Below, in pieces: positions 13,535-25,080 of a stretch of 64,000 nucleotides of DNA (positions within the stretch are counted from its first letter, which is position 1; every line of letters begins with the position of its first letter). Under the pieces are notes generated by a model that saw only the letters and a list, made by a program, of their open reading frames with translations, did not search any database and was not told where the DNA came from. Both the position numbers and the translations under genes were made by a program. This stretch comes from Xiphydria camelus (Eukaryota > Arthropoda > Insecta > Hymenoptera > Xiphydriidae): NCBI GenBank assembly GCA_963678675.1, contig OY783196.1:24344827-24408826 (forward strand), read 5' to 3'.

Positions 13535-14665
13535 CAAGGCTTGACAAATTTCCTTTTGCTTTTACTATACTGTGCAATAAATATAAGCAATAATCCTTAA
13601 CGTAGATACTTGTAACGTTTTTCAATTGCAACTCGCATTTCCTTGTTCCTGCGTTATTGACTTCACCCAGAAGTATTGAAACGGCGAAAATTGCCGCAAA
13701 GGTGGTCAAAATCCGAGTTATTCCGAGGTGTCCGAGTTGGCTCGTGCGGAAGATGGATAGGTACATTCCAGATGCGCCTGCGATAGGCGAGCTAATTATA
13801 CTCGGGGAACGACGACGGTGTGTCGAGTACACGGAAAGAAGGCGACGGGACGAATGATTATTAGCGAGAATTCGCGCGACGAGGCACGGTCGATTTGACG
13901 GGAAACGCGTCGGAATGAAGTCGCCCGAATTCACAGCGGTTTATTGTTAAACGAAGTTGCACGAATTTACAGAGGCATTGTTCCGCTGGCTGCGAGTCCT
14001 AATGTGCCGGATGACGGATCCTTTCGGCGATTTGCTCCGGTGACCATAATTCAGTTGTCATACGCAAATTCCCTCGTTTGAAATATTACGGGGCGGCGGC
14101 CCTCGTCGCGCGCTGCACGGCTTGAGGGTTCGCCCTCGTAGCAGAGGCCGCCGATCAGACAACGCGTCATTCGCAGACACGAAAGCCACGCGTCTGAATT
14201 CGCCGAACGCGCGCCAGAAACAAAGAGGAACGCGCGCAACGCGGAAGTCGAAAAGAATCGGGTAGAACGCAAGTCGGCTCTCCGTCGACGGAAAGGATGG
14301 GCATCGAGCTCTGGAATGGCGTGTCGACGACGCTTGACGCAGGGAATTGAAAGTCTCCGAGGAGTGTTTTCGGGTCCCTTGAGTGAAATTTAACACATAT
14401 GAGGAGGACACGGAACGTAACTTTGATGAAATTCGTTCCTCGAATCGAGGTCGCAAATTTATCTGCCACGAAATGAGGGAAGTTTAAATTTAGCAGAGGG
14501 GAGAAGGGTGATGCGGATCTCGGTGAGCGGAGAGCGACCGTTGCACATCACGTGTGACGAGGTCCCTAGGCGTATTCGTGACAGGTGTATGAGAGAAAAT
14601 AGGGGTTGAGTGGAACACTTGAATTGCTCTTTGATAATCATGCTAAGCATTGCTGACTGTATTGA
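13535..14665. other. GC-rich stretch, no gene seen
   Basis: CpG-rich DNA, strongest at about 13650-14470, with long overlapping open frames on the minus strand in different phases. None has a known domain, and one runs into the MITE next door. I treat them as chance frames. Confidence 0.4.
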
Positions 14666-14873
14666 AAACAATTTCATTCATTCGACTATCGGTGAGGTTG
14701 AATACGGCGAACCTCACGATGTAATAGTTTCAAGTAGATGTTCATTTCTTTCAACTTCAATTTGATTGCTTCAACTGTACTTATTTCTCCTTACACTCTT
14801 ATGGCATTGGAACAATTGCACCGTGAGGTTCACTATATTTAACTTCACCGATAGTTGAATGAAGCAAATTTTA
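14666..14873. mobile_element. Palindromic MITE (L), about 205 bp
   Basis: Arms at about 14669-14729 and 14807-14872 are reverse complements at roughly 80%. Both contain ACTATCGGTGA and GAACCTCACG. The spacer is T-rich. No coding capacity. No clear target duplication was found and no second copy is in the window. Confidence 0.7.
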
Positions 14874-15976
14874 TTATTTCCAGTACGCCTTAGCTCTATC
14901 TAGGAAGATGATTTAATATTCTATATACCAGATATATCGTATCGTATTATGTATCTGCATATATGAACGCTTGCAATAAAATATATAATACTTGTACCAC
15001 AATTGAAAAGTTATTTCCAACGAATAACAATATTTCCCCTAAAATTGTAGTCGTTTGTAGGTCTACATTGAAATTATTATATTTAAATCTCTGTTTTCAG
15101 TTACTTTTTATGCGATTGAATCAAATGTTTAGTTTCGATGTGTGTGATTAAATAATGAAAATACATTTTTAACTGATTTCCTTGAACTGATTGAACTCCT
15201 CTTTCATAGATTAAAGATTTAATGAACATTCAAGAAATCACATTAACCAAGAGATTTTCGAGGCAAATCTTTGGAAAAACATTCAACCAGTACCTGTTGC
15301 TTATTTAAAAACAGATTTTGAAGAACATTTACCTTTAACTTACGTTGCCACTCGAAAATCATGAAATTCTATAAAGGTATGACGATTTCGATAATTAAAC
15401 ATTTATTTAAGTGTAATAATTGTATTCTAATATCTGAAGAGCTCACTAAATTCCACACGTTTCAATATGTACCTATAATTTATGGAGTTATGATACACTT
15501 ATTGTCAACACACAGCTAGCATTTAAAAAGCTCTTAAACGTTTTCAATGACGCAGATTTAACTTGCAAACGTAACCTATAGGTAGAGTAATAAGGAACGA
15601 AGATATCGTCAAGGGATATCGGTAACTGCAACCAAAATATTCAAATGCACCTACCATCCGCCCGTGAAGAATGTAAATGGTCGTTGACTGTCTTCCAAAA
15701 GCTTTCGCGTGCATTCCTCCCTAGAACGATTTTCCGTCAAGCACCCCGTCTCGCACAACATAACACTTCGCTTGTGCTTGTTTATTCAATTGCGGGAGAA
15801 CGATCTCCTCGGTGCAGCAGTCGATCAACTTGACGGAAGTTGAAGCCTTGGTACCGTACAATCTTACGACGTAATGAATACCTATATACAGGTAGATATA
15901 CACAGGTATGTAATAAAAGGTGTACAGAACCTCCTGCGAGGATCCGCTCCCAGGAGAGTCGTTCTTGGAATCGTAC
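14874..15976. other. No gene seen
   Basis: AT-rich unique-looking sequence with only short open frames. No domain, RNA gene or long inverted repeat was recognised. Confidence 0.5.
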
Positions 15977-15980
15977 CGAC

Positions 15981-16779
15981 AAAGGATCACTACAGAGTAA
16001 GTGGTAATCGGCAACCGGTCAAATTGTATGAAAATGAAATATGTTATACGCAGCGTACACACGCAGCGGCTACAGCCTCTGAGCGTAATTATTTGAAGCC
16101 GTTATCATTTGAAGTCCTTGAAAATCAATAAAAATACAAGATAAGGGGGTTTTATATTGCATATCACAAATCTATAGATTTACTATTTTTGGTGGCCCTA
16201 ATGGGGTCAGTGAGCTCCTAATCATTTTTGAGCGAGGTTTTTGAGAATTGCTGAAGACTTTATTTTCGAGGATTTTCGTGGTCGCTGATAGATAGTGTAC
16301 TACTCTATTATGGGTTCACCGGATCTCATAGTAAAGAATGGCCATAGCCATCTTTATACCGTACGCGATATTGCATCAATTATGTGATAAAAAACTATAT
16401 TTTATGATTTTCAAGGGACCTCGTATAATGTGCTTCGCCACGTGGTCGGATACGGCTCAGATTATCTTCGCACATCTTCCCGAATTCGCGACCGATTTAT
16501 GATATGCGACATAAAAACCCCTTATCTTGTATTTTTATTGACTCTCAAGGACTTCAAATGATAACGGCTTCAAATAATTACGCTCAGAAGCTGTAGCCGC
16601 TGCGTGTGTACGCTATCAAATTCGCTGACATTCAGTGCCGTTTAGTGCCGAAACTGGCCATTATTGGGTCTTGGACCCATGAGAACTTTTATTCAGCACA
16701 TCATAAACTATAAAATATTTCATTTTCAGACAATTTGACCGGTTGCCGATTTCCATTTACTCTGTGTGCGTGGTCCTTT
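15981..16779. mobile_element. Compound inverted repeat, about 0.8 kb
   Basis: There are two sets of arms. The outer pair (15981-16047 and 16709-16779) shares ATCGGCAACCGGTCAAATTG in inverted orientation. The inner pair (16052-16171 and 16494-16614) is close to identical and shares AAAATACAAGATAAGGGG and CGTACACACGCAGCGGCTAC. The two arm sets are contiguous on the left but separated by about 94 bp on the right (16615-16708), so the left arm was shortened or the right arm received an insert. The 322-bp centre shows no protein domain. It may be a fold-back transposon or a local inverted duplication. Confidence 0.7.
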
Positions 16780-18092
16780 ACGATTCACTGTTCGAACTGA
16801 GTCACCTATGGTTGTAGCATATTTGAAATACATATAAGGATTCTGCTTTTTGACCCCATACCAGAGTCAAAAGTGGGGAGGGTATTATCATCAAAATTTA
16901 TCGCGAGATTTCTGCCGAGATATGAACGGAATCTGAATTGCAAAGCAGTATTTTTTACTAAACCGCACCTATCATGATAATATAAATTCGTAAAATATCA
17001 TTTTTATCGGTGGTTAAAAATTATATATAAATAAATGACTTTCTTTAATCTCACACACATCAAGATATCCCCCAGTAAATAATAAAAGAGCAGAGCACCG
17101 CTTATCATCTCCTCCACACGTACAGTTAATCGAAAGCAGTTCACGTAAAACGCTCTACTATAACTAGACGGCATTAGAGCCATGAGATTGATTTAATGAC
17201 AAAAAGGACAAAAATTGGCGGACGAGGGTGATCGCGAGGACGGTAAACGAATCCCGTAGAAAACTCATCCACCGTAACGAACTTATCCCGGGGAAATATA
17301 TATACTCTATTTATATATATACTCACGCAAAATATGATGTCCAACGAGACTAATAAGTCAATTCAGCTAAAGCAATCACTCGTTATTGAATTTTCCTCGT
17401 ATAAATTCGTTCTTTAGTATCTCACCCCGTTACACAAACAAGATTAACGACTGGAAATCACGGCGATTCGTCTAAAAATGGACGAAAAAAAAATACAAAA
17501 CGAGCTGAAAGAATAAAAGGGCCATGAATCGATCTCCCAAAGGCGCGATAGATAAACAAAGGCGTGATTCATAAACAATATTAATCCATGGAATATCATC
17601 GGCAGTTTCTGCCGCGTTTATTCGATGAATATTTTTACGTAAAGGACGAGCCGGTCGATATTCAATTTTTATGATTTTCACAGGGATATCCAGGGGTTAA
17701 TTGAACAGTCCATATCCGTTCCTGCCACACGGATCCGTTTATTCTTTCTATAGTACCTCCTATATAGCAGTATATCGTCTATCGCGCCGATTTTTGTCAC
17801 TTCAAAGCGAAAGGATGAATCGAATAATTTGAAATGTGGCAGTGAATTTATACACGAAAAAGGATACCTTTGTCAAGTCGACACAATGTGTCTCGTCGGT
17901 TTATCTTTTTGGATCGATTTAGCATAATGATATTATGTGATAGCTCAGCAGAAAATTACGCCAGAATAATCGAGAACCAACCAAATTCATACATTTTTCT
18001 GAATGACACGGTACCGGTGAAAGTTATGATACGTGAAAGTGCCGAATGGCTAATTTAAAAGTAATACGTAAATAGATCATAAAAAAACTATA
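16780..18092. other. No gene seen
   Basis: AT-rich DNA. A TATATA-rich stretch lies near 17300-17325. No coding domain or long repeat was recognised. Confidence 0.5.
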
Positions 18093-18301
18093 TTAACCCT
18101 TTCGTCACGGACGGTTTCTCCGCCGCGGTGATTTTTCGCAATATGCGACTAATGTCTAAAAACAATAGATTTTAAAATTCGTTCAAAAACAAGCGTGTGT
18201 CATTCTCTTCAAAAGCACCATACTTCCCTGCCGGACCCTGTACAATACGCGGCATCTTATGGAGAGCGACTATAGTCGCACGTAGTAGCGAAAGGGTTTA
18301 A
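18093..18301. mobile_element. piggyBac-like MITE, about 200 bp
   Basis: Starts TTAA then CCCTTTCGTCACGG and ends AGCGAAAGGG followed by T and TTAA, so short inverted ends are flanked by the TTAA target site used by piggyBac elements. One extra T at the right border is a small deviation. The interior contains the self-complementary GCGACTATAGTCGC. There is no room for a transposase, so it would depend on one elsewhere. Confidence 0.6.
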
Positions 18302-18503
18302 TTCGTCGAAATATACGTATTTATCGATAGTCTCGATTAGATATTCATGTAATTCACTTGAATGTTTGCTTTTATTTAAGCAAATAATATCGATTCAATC
18401 GAATATTGCTTGAAATAAATCAGTATTCGCGGATGAATCAAATAAACATCTGCTCAGGATTATTTGAATGCACCTCCATAAACCAAGCCTATTTCTCAAT
18501 ACA

Positions 18504-18692
18504 CACTGAGAAAAGAATTTATTCGTAGTTAATAAATATATACTCGATTATGGCGAAATAAATATTTCATTGAGCCAAGTAAATGTACATATTAATTAAT
18601 AAAATATCTCTTTGAATCAAATAAAAATAAGGTAATAGCTAATGAATATTTACTTGGCCCAAAGAAATATTTCTTTCGCCATAATCAAGTAA
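18504..18692. mobile_element. MITE family C, copy 1, right end lost
   Basis: Begins CACTGAGAAAAGAATTTATT, then a TAGTTAATAAAT stretch, and has the inverted pair CGATTATGGCGAAATAAATA on the left and TTTCTTTCGCCATAATCAAG on the right. Three further clear copies and one probable copy of the family lie at 52955-58943. The last terminal segment is missing where family D sequence begins at about 18693. Confidence 0.75.
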
Positions 18693-19165
18693 GGTAACTA
18701 TCCCAATAGCCGGACGGCTAAGCCTGGTATCCCGATAGCCATAAGAATTCATACGGCAGATTTTACTTAGAATTCTTACTAATGACGCTTCCTGTATACT
18801 TGTATCCTTAATTTATTGAAAAATTTTTTCCACTGCACAGAAAAAAGAAAGAATAATTGGATCTACTGAAGATTACTTGCGGGGTCGCAAGTAATTATTT
18901 ATTTATATCAAACATTTTTTTATTACATCAGTTAAATACCCCTTCCTTACAATCATGTAGAATAGTATGTGATTGCAAGACAGAGATATCAAATTATTTA
19001 GTAAAAAGATCAAATTGATGTAAATAAATAATTACTTGTGACCCTGCAAGTAATTTTTAGTAGATCCAATTAATTCTTTTTCTCTCTGTAATTGCTACTT
19101 TTTATCCCATCCAATAATTTTAATTATACTCAAATTTGTCCGGCTACAAAGACGTGTTCTCTGCT
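18693..19165. mobile_element. MITE family D, copy 3, interrupted by MITE V
   Basis: Resembles copies at 22945-23162 and 34153-34367: a word close to GGTATCCCGATAGCC near the left, a TTCTTACTAATG stretch, then TAATTTATTGAAAAATTTTTT. After the nested palindrome it resumes at TCCAATAATTTTAATTATAC and TTTGTCCGGCTAC. The start is hard to set because TATCCCAATAGCCGGACGG duplicates the end motif. Confidence 0.6.
18837..19090. mobile_element. Palindromic MITE (V) nested in family D
   Basis: Arms of about 75 bp are reverse complements at near 90%. Both carry AATTGGATCTACT and GCAAGTAATTATTTATTTA or close variants. The ends are ACAGAAAAAAG on the left and CTCTCTGT on the right. The two other family D copies read straight through this point, so the insertion is real. 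No coding capacity. Confidence 0.8.
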
Positions 19166-20459
19166 ATTGGGTTTTCTCACCACATGTACACCTACACCTA
19201 GAATATTCAACCAGTTGAAGACAGGTAAAGTACCGATAAGTTCGTAAAGACAGGGGTATACTATAGGTGCTGAGACACCCAGATGGTCCTCAGCAGAACC
19301 AACTTTCGAGATAAACGAAGACCATAAGATTTTGCGGAAGATAACGCACGCGACTATATCGCTTTCCCGCCATCAAATTACGCCCTTGCAGATCCTCGAA
19401 CGAACTGGCACGAGCCTCGCTTCTACGTATCTATACCCATCTATACCTAACGCGCGGTATAGCAAGACAAATAGCGGTGTTTCGATTTTATTTATATCCT
19501 AGCAACAAATCACGGCGTTCATCCGCCTACTTGACGTTTATGGGGGGACGTATATTTCCACTGGCTCAAGTCAGCCCTTTAATAATCCATCGGGATAGTC
19601 GGGGACTCGGACTCGCACTTCTCGAACCTTACGAGGAGAATCGAAGTGGTCGAAGCGGAGAGACGGAGCGGGCTCCCACGATGTCGGGGGCGTTTTTAGC
19701 TCGGTCGCGTGGGAGGTGTACTACGTGCTCGGGGCTCGAACTCGGAGGTTACGCGGATCCGCTGCTAGAAGTGGCTGTCTTCCATCCGTACCCCACGTGA
19801 GCAAGAGGGGAGGTGGACAAAATATCCCGATGGTGGTTATTAAGGGAATCGTCTCGGGGCGTGATTGGACTGCCTATGATCCCGAATTTTCGAGGGCTCA
19901 ACAACGTTCGTCGACCGTTGCAGGGCCTTGGAAAAATTAAGACGTCACAGCCAGTTTTTGCTGAAGCCATCCGAGCTTCGCAGTCGAATGTATTTCGAGC
20001 GAGAAGGCCACGTACGCGGAAGGACAGGAGTATGGCGCGACGATGAAATTTGTCAACCACTACTGTAGAGGGGATTTAATAGGGGGGTTGAGGTCGTTTC
20101 GACGCCCTTTGCGAGCGTAATTTTAATCAGATTCCTATTTGAGGTCATATAAACATCGCGTGAGGGAGTTACGGACGGTGAATTATGAGACGAAGTAGTG
20201 TTTTTCTTGGACTTATTTTTAGTTATAAGTTGACCAGTACCAGAAAAAAAAACGCGTATTTTTTCACTGTCATTGAGAAACATTATAACGCATTGCTATG
20301 CATAAAAACATAGTACTTATTGCCATCGATTTGATTTACGATGTTTTCTTGCAGAGGAATGAGTTACAATGTTCTACAATAATAATGAAAAGATAGGTGC
20401 GTGCTTTTTTTTCTGATGCCGGTCGACATTCTCATTGGCTAATATTTACAAAAAGCGAA
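19166..20459. other. No gene seen
   Basis: A GC-richer block (about 19350-20050) carries overlapping open frames on both strands without recognisable domains. The rest is AT-rich. Confidence 0.4.
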
Positions 20460-20670
20460 GCCACTTTTCCGTGAATTTTATTGGCCGACTTCATATCGAT
20501 ATTCACTATCCCAAATCTCGAATCTCCAAAACATGAAAAGACATTTTTCGACGCGTAAGTGACGTTTGCTAATTATTATCAAATGACATATCAAAATGGA
20601 TCTCACTTTTCCGTGAATTCTATTAGCCAAATTCGCTATCTCGAATCTAGAATCTTGAAAGCATGAGTCA
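20430..20670. repeat. Diverged direct repeat, two copies
   Basis: CACTTTTCCGTGAATT(T/C)TATT(G/A)GCC occurs at 20462-20484 and 20604-20626, and CTATC then TCGAATCT follow in both copies. The period is about 142 bp, with a GCTAAT word upstream of each copy. Probably an old tandem duplication. Confidence 0.55.
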
Positions 20671-22273
20671 GTTGCATCTGCTAACCGTAGAAGTATAGAA
20701 ATCTATATTGTGTAATTAAATAATAACGAATAAAAGAAATGTGCGAGCGGAGCACGTGCGTTATTGCTAGCGATTGATAAAAGTTATACATAATTGTAAT
20801 TTACATAGACTTTCAGTCAGTAATTATAAGTGCATCAGTTCAAGAGCAACCCCTTTAATTTTTATTTTTAAAATTCGACGTAAAGATTTTTTTTTCACAT
20901 GGATAGCCGACTTCCATACATACTTGCCTGCGTGGCAAATCCTGAAAGTCACCCGCACCCCCGAATGTGTCATGCGGCTAATATTCCTCTCAAAATATTC
21001 ACTCCTTTGCACGCTATCTCGACTTCCTCGCAGACGCGAACATGAATTCGAGCACATTACCCCGTGAGAGTACAGCAAACAACCTTCCTTGCCACTTGCA
21101 GCCTCCGCGGGATAGACCATATAACTATGTACCGAGAGACCGAGTGCTTCCGAAGTCTTAGCATGCAAATTATAGATAGCTATACATAGCAGCGTCCCGT
21201 TGTCAGACACGTGCGCATACAGAAATACCGACGCGAATACGCGCATTCCAATGTTCATAGCGCGGAGACGCAATATCGAACGAGAAGAACTTACGGACGT
21301 TCAGGATTCTCTATAAAATTACAATATGAATGCCGTTAAGAGAGCCATGTACTGTTTTATAAAACTATTCGGTATGTAATAAATCAGCTTTGGCATTGCG
21401 AAGAATAAGCTTTTCTGAAACATATAAACAATTTTCTCTAGGTACAAAAGACCAATGCATACATATATGCATTGGTATATATTATTGTAAACCGCTTAAA
21501 CGTGATTAATCAATGTTATTCACAAAACAGAAAATAAAAATTATCTATATCAATCTGAAATATAACTTTGCAAGTGTCGCTTAATTTACATAAAAGAACA
21601 TTTCATTAGATTTTTAAAAAATTTCTATATCGAAAACCACGGATTATCTGACTAAATTGATTCACAATTCTTTATAGTGAAACAATCCACCATAGAAAAA
21701 TGTTACTTTCCTAACAATAGTGCATGCTCCCTTCTCAGTATAATGAAGTAGTTTACTCTCCATCAGATGGCGCAAAAGTTATGTCTAAAATAACGCAAAA
21801 TTTGAATGTGCAAAACAAATTTTTCTTTGTGCACACTAATATCGTAATGACAAAGTGTGTTTTAAAATAGTAATAAATATAAATTTAAAGATGAAAGGAA
21901 GATGTCGTGAAGATCGTTCGTATTTTGTTGCTTGAAATACACCCCATCTATTCACTGCGGTCATAACTTCAATCCCGAACCTGTCAAATTCCACGCACAT
22001 TATGGAAAGTACAAATGTAAATATTATATAATATATTATATGTATCTATATGAAACCTAGACATAGATTCCAGTGTCCCCAAGCGGCCAAAAATAAGAGT
22101 AAACTTCTCCATTGCGACACTGACGAATGATGAGGTAAGGAGCGAGAGAATGAACCGAGAGAAGGATGCGTCTCAGTATGCAATCAGCAGACTTGGAATC
22201 GCGACGGATACGGGAATGAACATAGCGAGGACCAGATAGATGCGTGTATACCCGAGTACACCTAACATCAATG
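20671..22273. other. No gene seen
   Basis: Mostly AT-rich. A short perfect hairpin around CCAATGCATA lies at 21451-21474. The 149-codon minus-strand frame at 20824-21273 has no recognisable domain and unremarkable composition, and I do not call it a gene. Confidence 0.45.
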
Positions 22274-22470
22274 ATTCTGATTGACCCGCTTTGAGTTACG
22301 GTACTTCATCGAATCGACCGCAGCTGAAAGATTCGAGTGACTCTTAGTTTTTTACCTATAAGACTTAATTTGATTGGTGCTTCATGACAAAACAAGAAGA
22401 TCCGCTCACACTATTCAACTACGGTCGCCTCAACGAAATACTATCATCCAAAGCGGGTCGATCAAAACTA
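22274..22470. mobile_element. Palindromic MITE (J), about 197 bp
   Basis: Arms 22274-22327 and 22414-22470 are imperfect reverse complements. Both carry GACCCGCTTTG near the outer end and CGACCG further in. No coding capacity. Confidence 0.65.
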
Positions 22471-22491
22471 TTGAGGCCAGATATACTCTCG

Positions 22492-22696
22492 GCGTCACGG
22501 ATTCTATCGCTGGTGACTTTTTAAAATACCATGTTTAAACGTAGGTACCAACCAATGATGAATTAATTCTCATGCTTCTTTTAACCAGAGCTAACGCCGC
22601 CGTAGTTGACGCGAGCATAACAATTCATTGTTCATTGGCTAGTATGTTTAAAAATAACATTTCAAAAAGTCACCAGCGATAGAATCCGTGATGCTG
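22492..22696. mobile_element. Palindromic MITE (K), about 205 bp
   Basis: Outer ends share CACGGATTCTATCGCTGGTG read inward from both sides, continuing with GACTTTTT. Inner parts are more diverged but still pair (a CCAATGA word in both). It lies between MITE J and family B copy 1, so three short elements stand side by side. Confidence 0.75.
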
Positions 22697-22706
22697 GGAA
22701 TACATA

Positions 22707-22916
22707 CGCTGAGAAAAAAAAAGTAGTTGTGACAACTATTTTGGACTCAACTGCATTAGTTTTGTAATCAGCGCCAGATTTATATAGTTATCGCAACAAT
22801 TCTTTTGTTCCGGTAACTGGAAATAGTTATGATAACTATAAAAATTGATGCTAATTACCAAACTTGAACGTTTGAGTCCAAAATAGTTGTCACAACCACA
22901 TTTATTTCTTTCAATG
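22707..22916. mobile_element. MITE family B, copy 1
   Basis: 210 bp, flanked by TA on both sides (22705-22706 and 22917-22918). The left end is CGCTGAGAAAAA followed by AGTAGTTGTGACAACTATTT; the right end is the inverted form, ACTATTTTGGACTCAA against TTGAGTCCAAAATAGT. The second copy at 28837-29478 shares the centre word TTCTTTTGTTCCGGTAACT. TA duplication and CACTGAG-type ends point to a Tc1/mariner-type transposase acting in trans. Confidence 0.8.
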
Positions 22917-22944
22917 TACCTCAAATACGCCATAATATAAACGT

Positions 22945-23162
22945 ACCAGTGGCCTGACGGTTATAAGACTAGTATCCGGACAACCATGAAAAATACTCGT
23001 ATATGCAGCAAAGATTCAGTGTTCTTACTAGATGGAATTTGTCATGGACGTTTCTAATTTATTGAAAATTTCTTCCCAGCAATTGATTCTTTCTACCACA
23101 TCCAGAAATTTATATTATACGTAAATATATGTCCGAATATTGGTACGTGTCCGACTACTGGT
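22945..23162. mobile_element. MITE family D, copy 1
   Basis: About 218 bp with ends ACCAGTGGCCTGAC on the left and GTCCGACTACTGGT on the right. The interior shares ATTTATTGAA, TTCTTCCCAGCAATTGATTC and the central GTGTTCTTACTA with copy 2 at 34153. It stands immediately right of family B copy 1. Confidence 0.75.
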
Positions 23163-23960
23163 GCTTTTACGTTACAGTAACTCTCGCGGCATGCGCTCAA
23201 TTACTAGCAACACCTTCCCGATGTAAGATCAACCTACGCCGCATCGATTGCGAGACTATCTAGTCCGCTTGGCTGATCTCCACGAAAAACTCTCCCTTGG
23301 ATCATACCAGAAGAAATTTCGAGATCCCGGAAGTCGATAGGAACGGTAAATACGTGCCATATCGACGGCTGAGAACACGACGGAGAGACGGGCTTATCCC
23401 GCGCGTAGGAGAGGGTTATCCATCCTGTCGTTCGGTTCGACGCTGATGCACCGCATTTCGATTTATCCGTCCCGCGAGAAAACCCGTGATCTGGAAGCAC
23501 TCGCACCCCTTTTTAGGGTCGATCGCGCACGATGGAGACTACTTTATCGTCCTCCATCGAGACCCCCGGTACGCGTATATAGGTGTACAGCTCCATAACT
23601 CGCTTTATTCTTATTCGAGAAGCGGAGAACCGAGGACCGACTACGCACAATTTGACACGGATAGTGCCTATAGGTGGATATGCGCGTCAGGGTGAATTTC
23701 ATCCGAAAAAAATGGGGGATCCGGAGGATTTCGGAGGGGACGAGTGCGTTATCTGGAAAAAAATAGGTTTACCGAGATGATGCAACGTATTTCATCAATT
23801 TTGATGGAAATTTATCATAATGTCAAATCAATTCGATATTAGGCTTCACGCGAAAAAAAAAACCAGTAATTTTTACTGCCTCATCCAGTGGCGCTAAGAC
23901 TCGAGATCATTTTCAAAAATTTTTACAGAAGACACATTTCTATTTATTGTTTACAGCTAG
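23163..23960. other. No gene seen
   Basis: About 23200-23790 is moderately GC-rich with overlapping short open frames on both strands. No domain was recognised. Confidence 0.45.
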
Positions 23961-24204
23961 ACTGCCCAACTATGGAGAAAGGCAGTAACTAGCAAAACAA
24001 ACCGAGATGCGTTTTTTGGTACCATTGAATATCTTGAATCGTTTTGTATCCAAATGTTGTACCCTTTCGTAATGTCAAAGCTAGGCTTCATTAGTAATCT
24101 GTCTTGGAAACCCTTCGGCTAAAGGCATCAAAGTTACAGTTGATTTTCCACAAGTTTGTCGGTTGTCGGTTGTCGGTACTGCCTTTCTCCATAGTTGGGG
24201 CAGT
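23961..24204. mobile_element. TIR element, 244 bp
   Basis: The ends are nearly perfect inverted repeats: ACTGCCCAACTATGGAGAAA then GGCAGTA on the left, and the same with one extra C read from the right. A short tandem (GTCGGTT)n lies just inside the right end at 24158-24177. No transposase is encoded. The target duplication is unclear. Confidence 0.75.
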
Positions 24205-25080
24205 ATACCAAATGCTAGTTCGACTAGATATAATATTTTATTACTATCATAATTTTATACGATACTTATATTATATTATTATAATACAAGAATATACGTA
24301 ATGATATTATAATAATATTGTGCATAGAAATTTCTAACAGCTTCCTGGGCAGCATTATAGTTTAATGCTAGTCACACTGTAATTTGTACAGTTCCTTTTT
24401 CCCCGTATTCATCAAAGCGATCGAGAACTAAATAAATTAAAAAATCGTTTTAAAAACAGTTCGAAATATGACTGAAAACGTTTTATTTAAAGTTTATTTC
24501 GAATCTTTTACCGATAAAATTGGCATATTTCGTGTTGAAGAGTATACATTTTTGAATTTTGGGCTATTATATATTTTTCAAAAGAGAGGCTGTAAGAAGT
24601 ACTTTATTATTCGAAAATGTCTCATTCCTCTTTCAAATTAATACACTTCGTCTCATCTTTTTTTTCTTAGTACGGAAGACCGCACTGAAGCGCTGTATAT
24701 TGACGTTTCACGAGTCCTTGGGGATGTTGTTTTATGAACAGGATCTATATACATAGTATGAACCACATGTATAGTAATATAATAGGTAAAGAGCGTCTCA
24801 TGAGTGCCGAAGAAAGCACTTCGGGGCTGAAGGAAATGGGGGGGAGAGAAGTAATTCATGAGTTTTTCGATATTATGAAACAGTATGAACAACTGAATGC
24901 ATAATGGCGAAACTATTCTGGTAGAAAAATGAATAAGATCATTGAAGAATAATCAAATTTGAAAATTTGTCAAACTTTAAAGTGTAACGTATGACTTACT
25001 CCCAACCTCATGCATATCCTTCAATTGTCATAACATGTAATTAATAGGAAAATACAGAGGGCCAAGAAACTATTGCCGTA
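24205..25080. other. No gene seen
   Basis: Very AT-rich, with TATTATA-type low-complexity runs near 24230-24320. No coding domain, RNA gene or long repeat. Confidence 0.5.

Noticed and set aside
13461..13934. 157-codon minus-strand open frame
   Set aside because: Its end runs into MITE family A copy 2, so the frame is a composite of repeat and flanking DNA.
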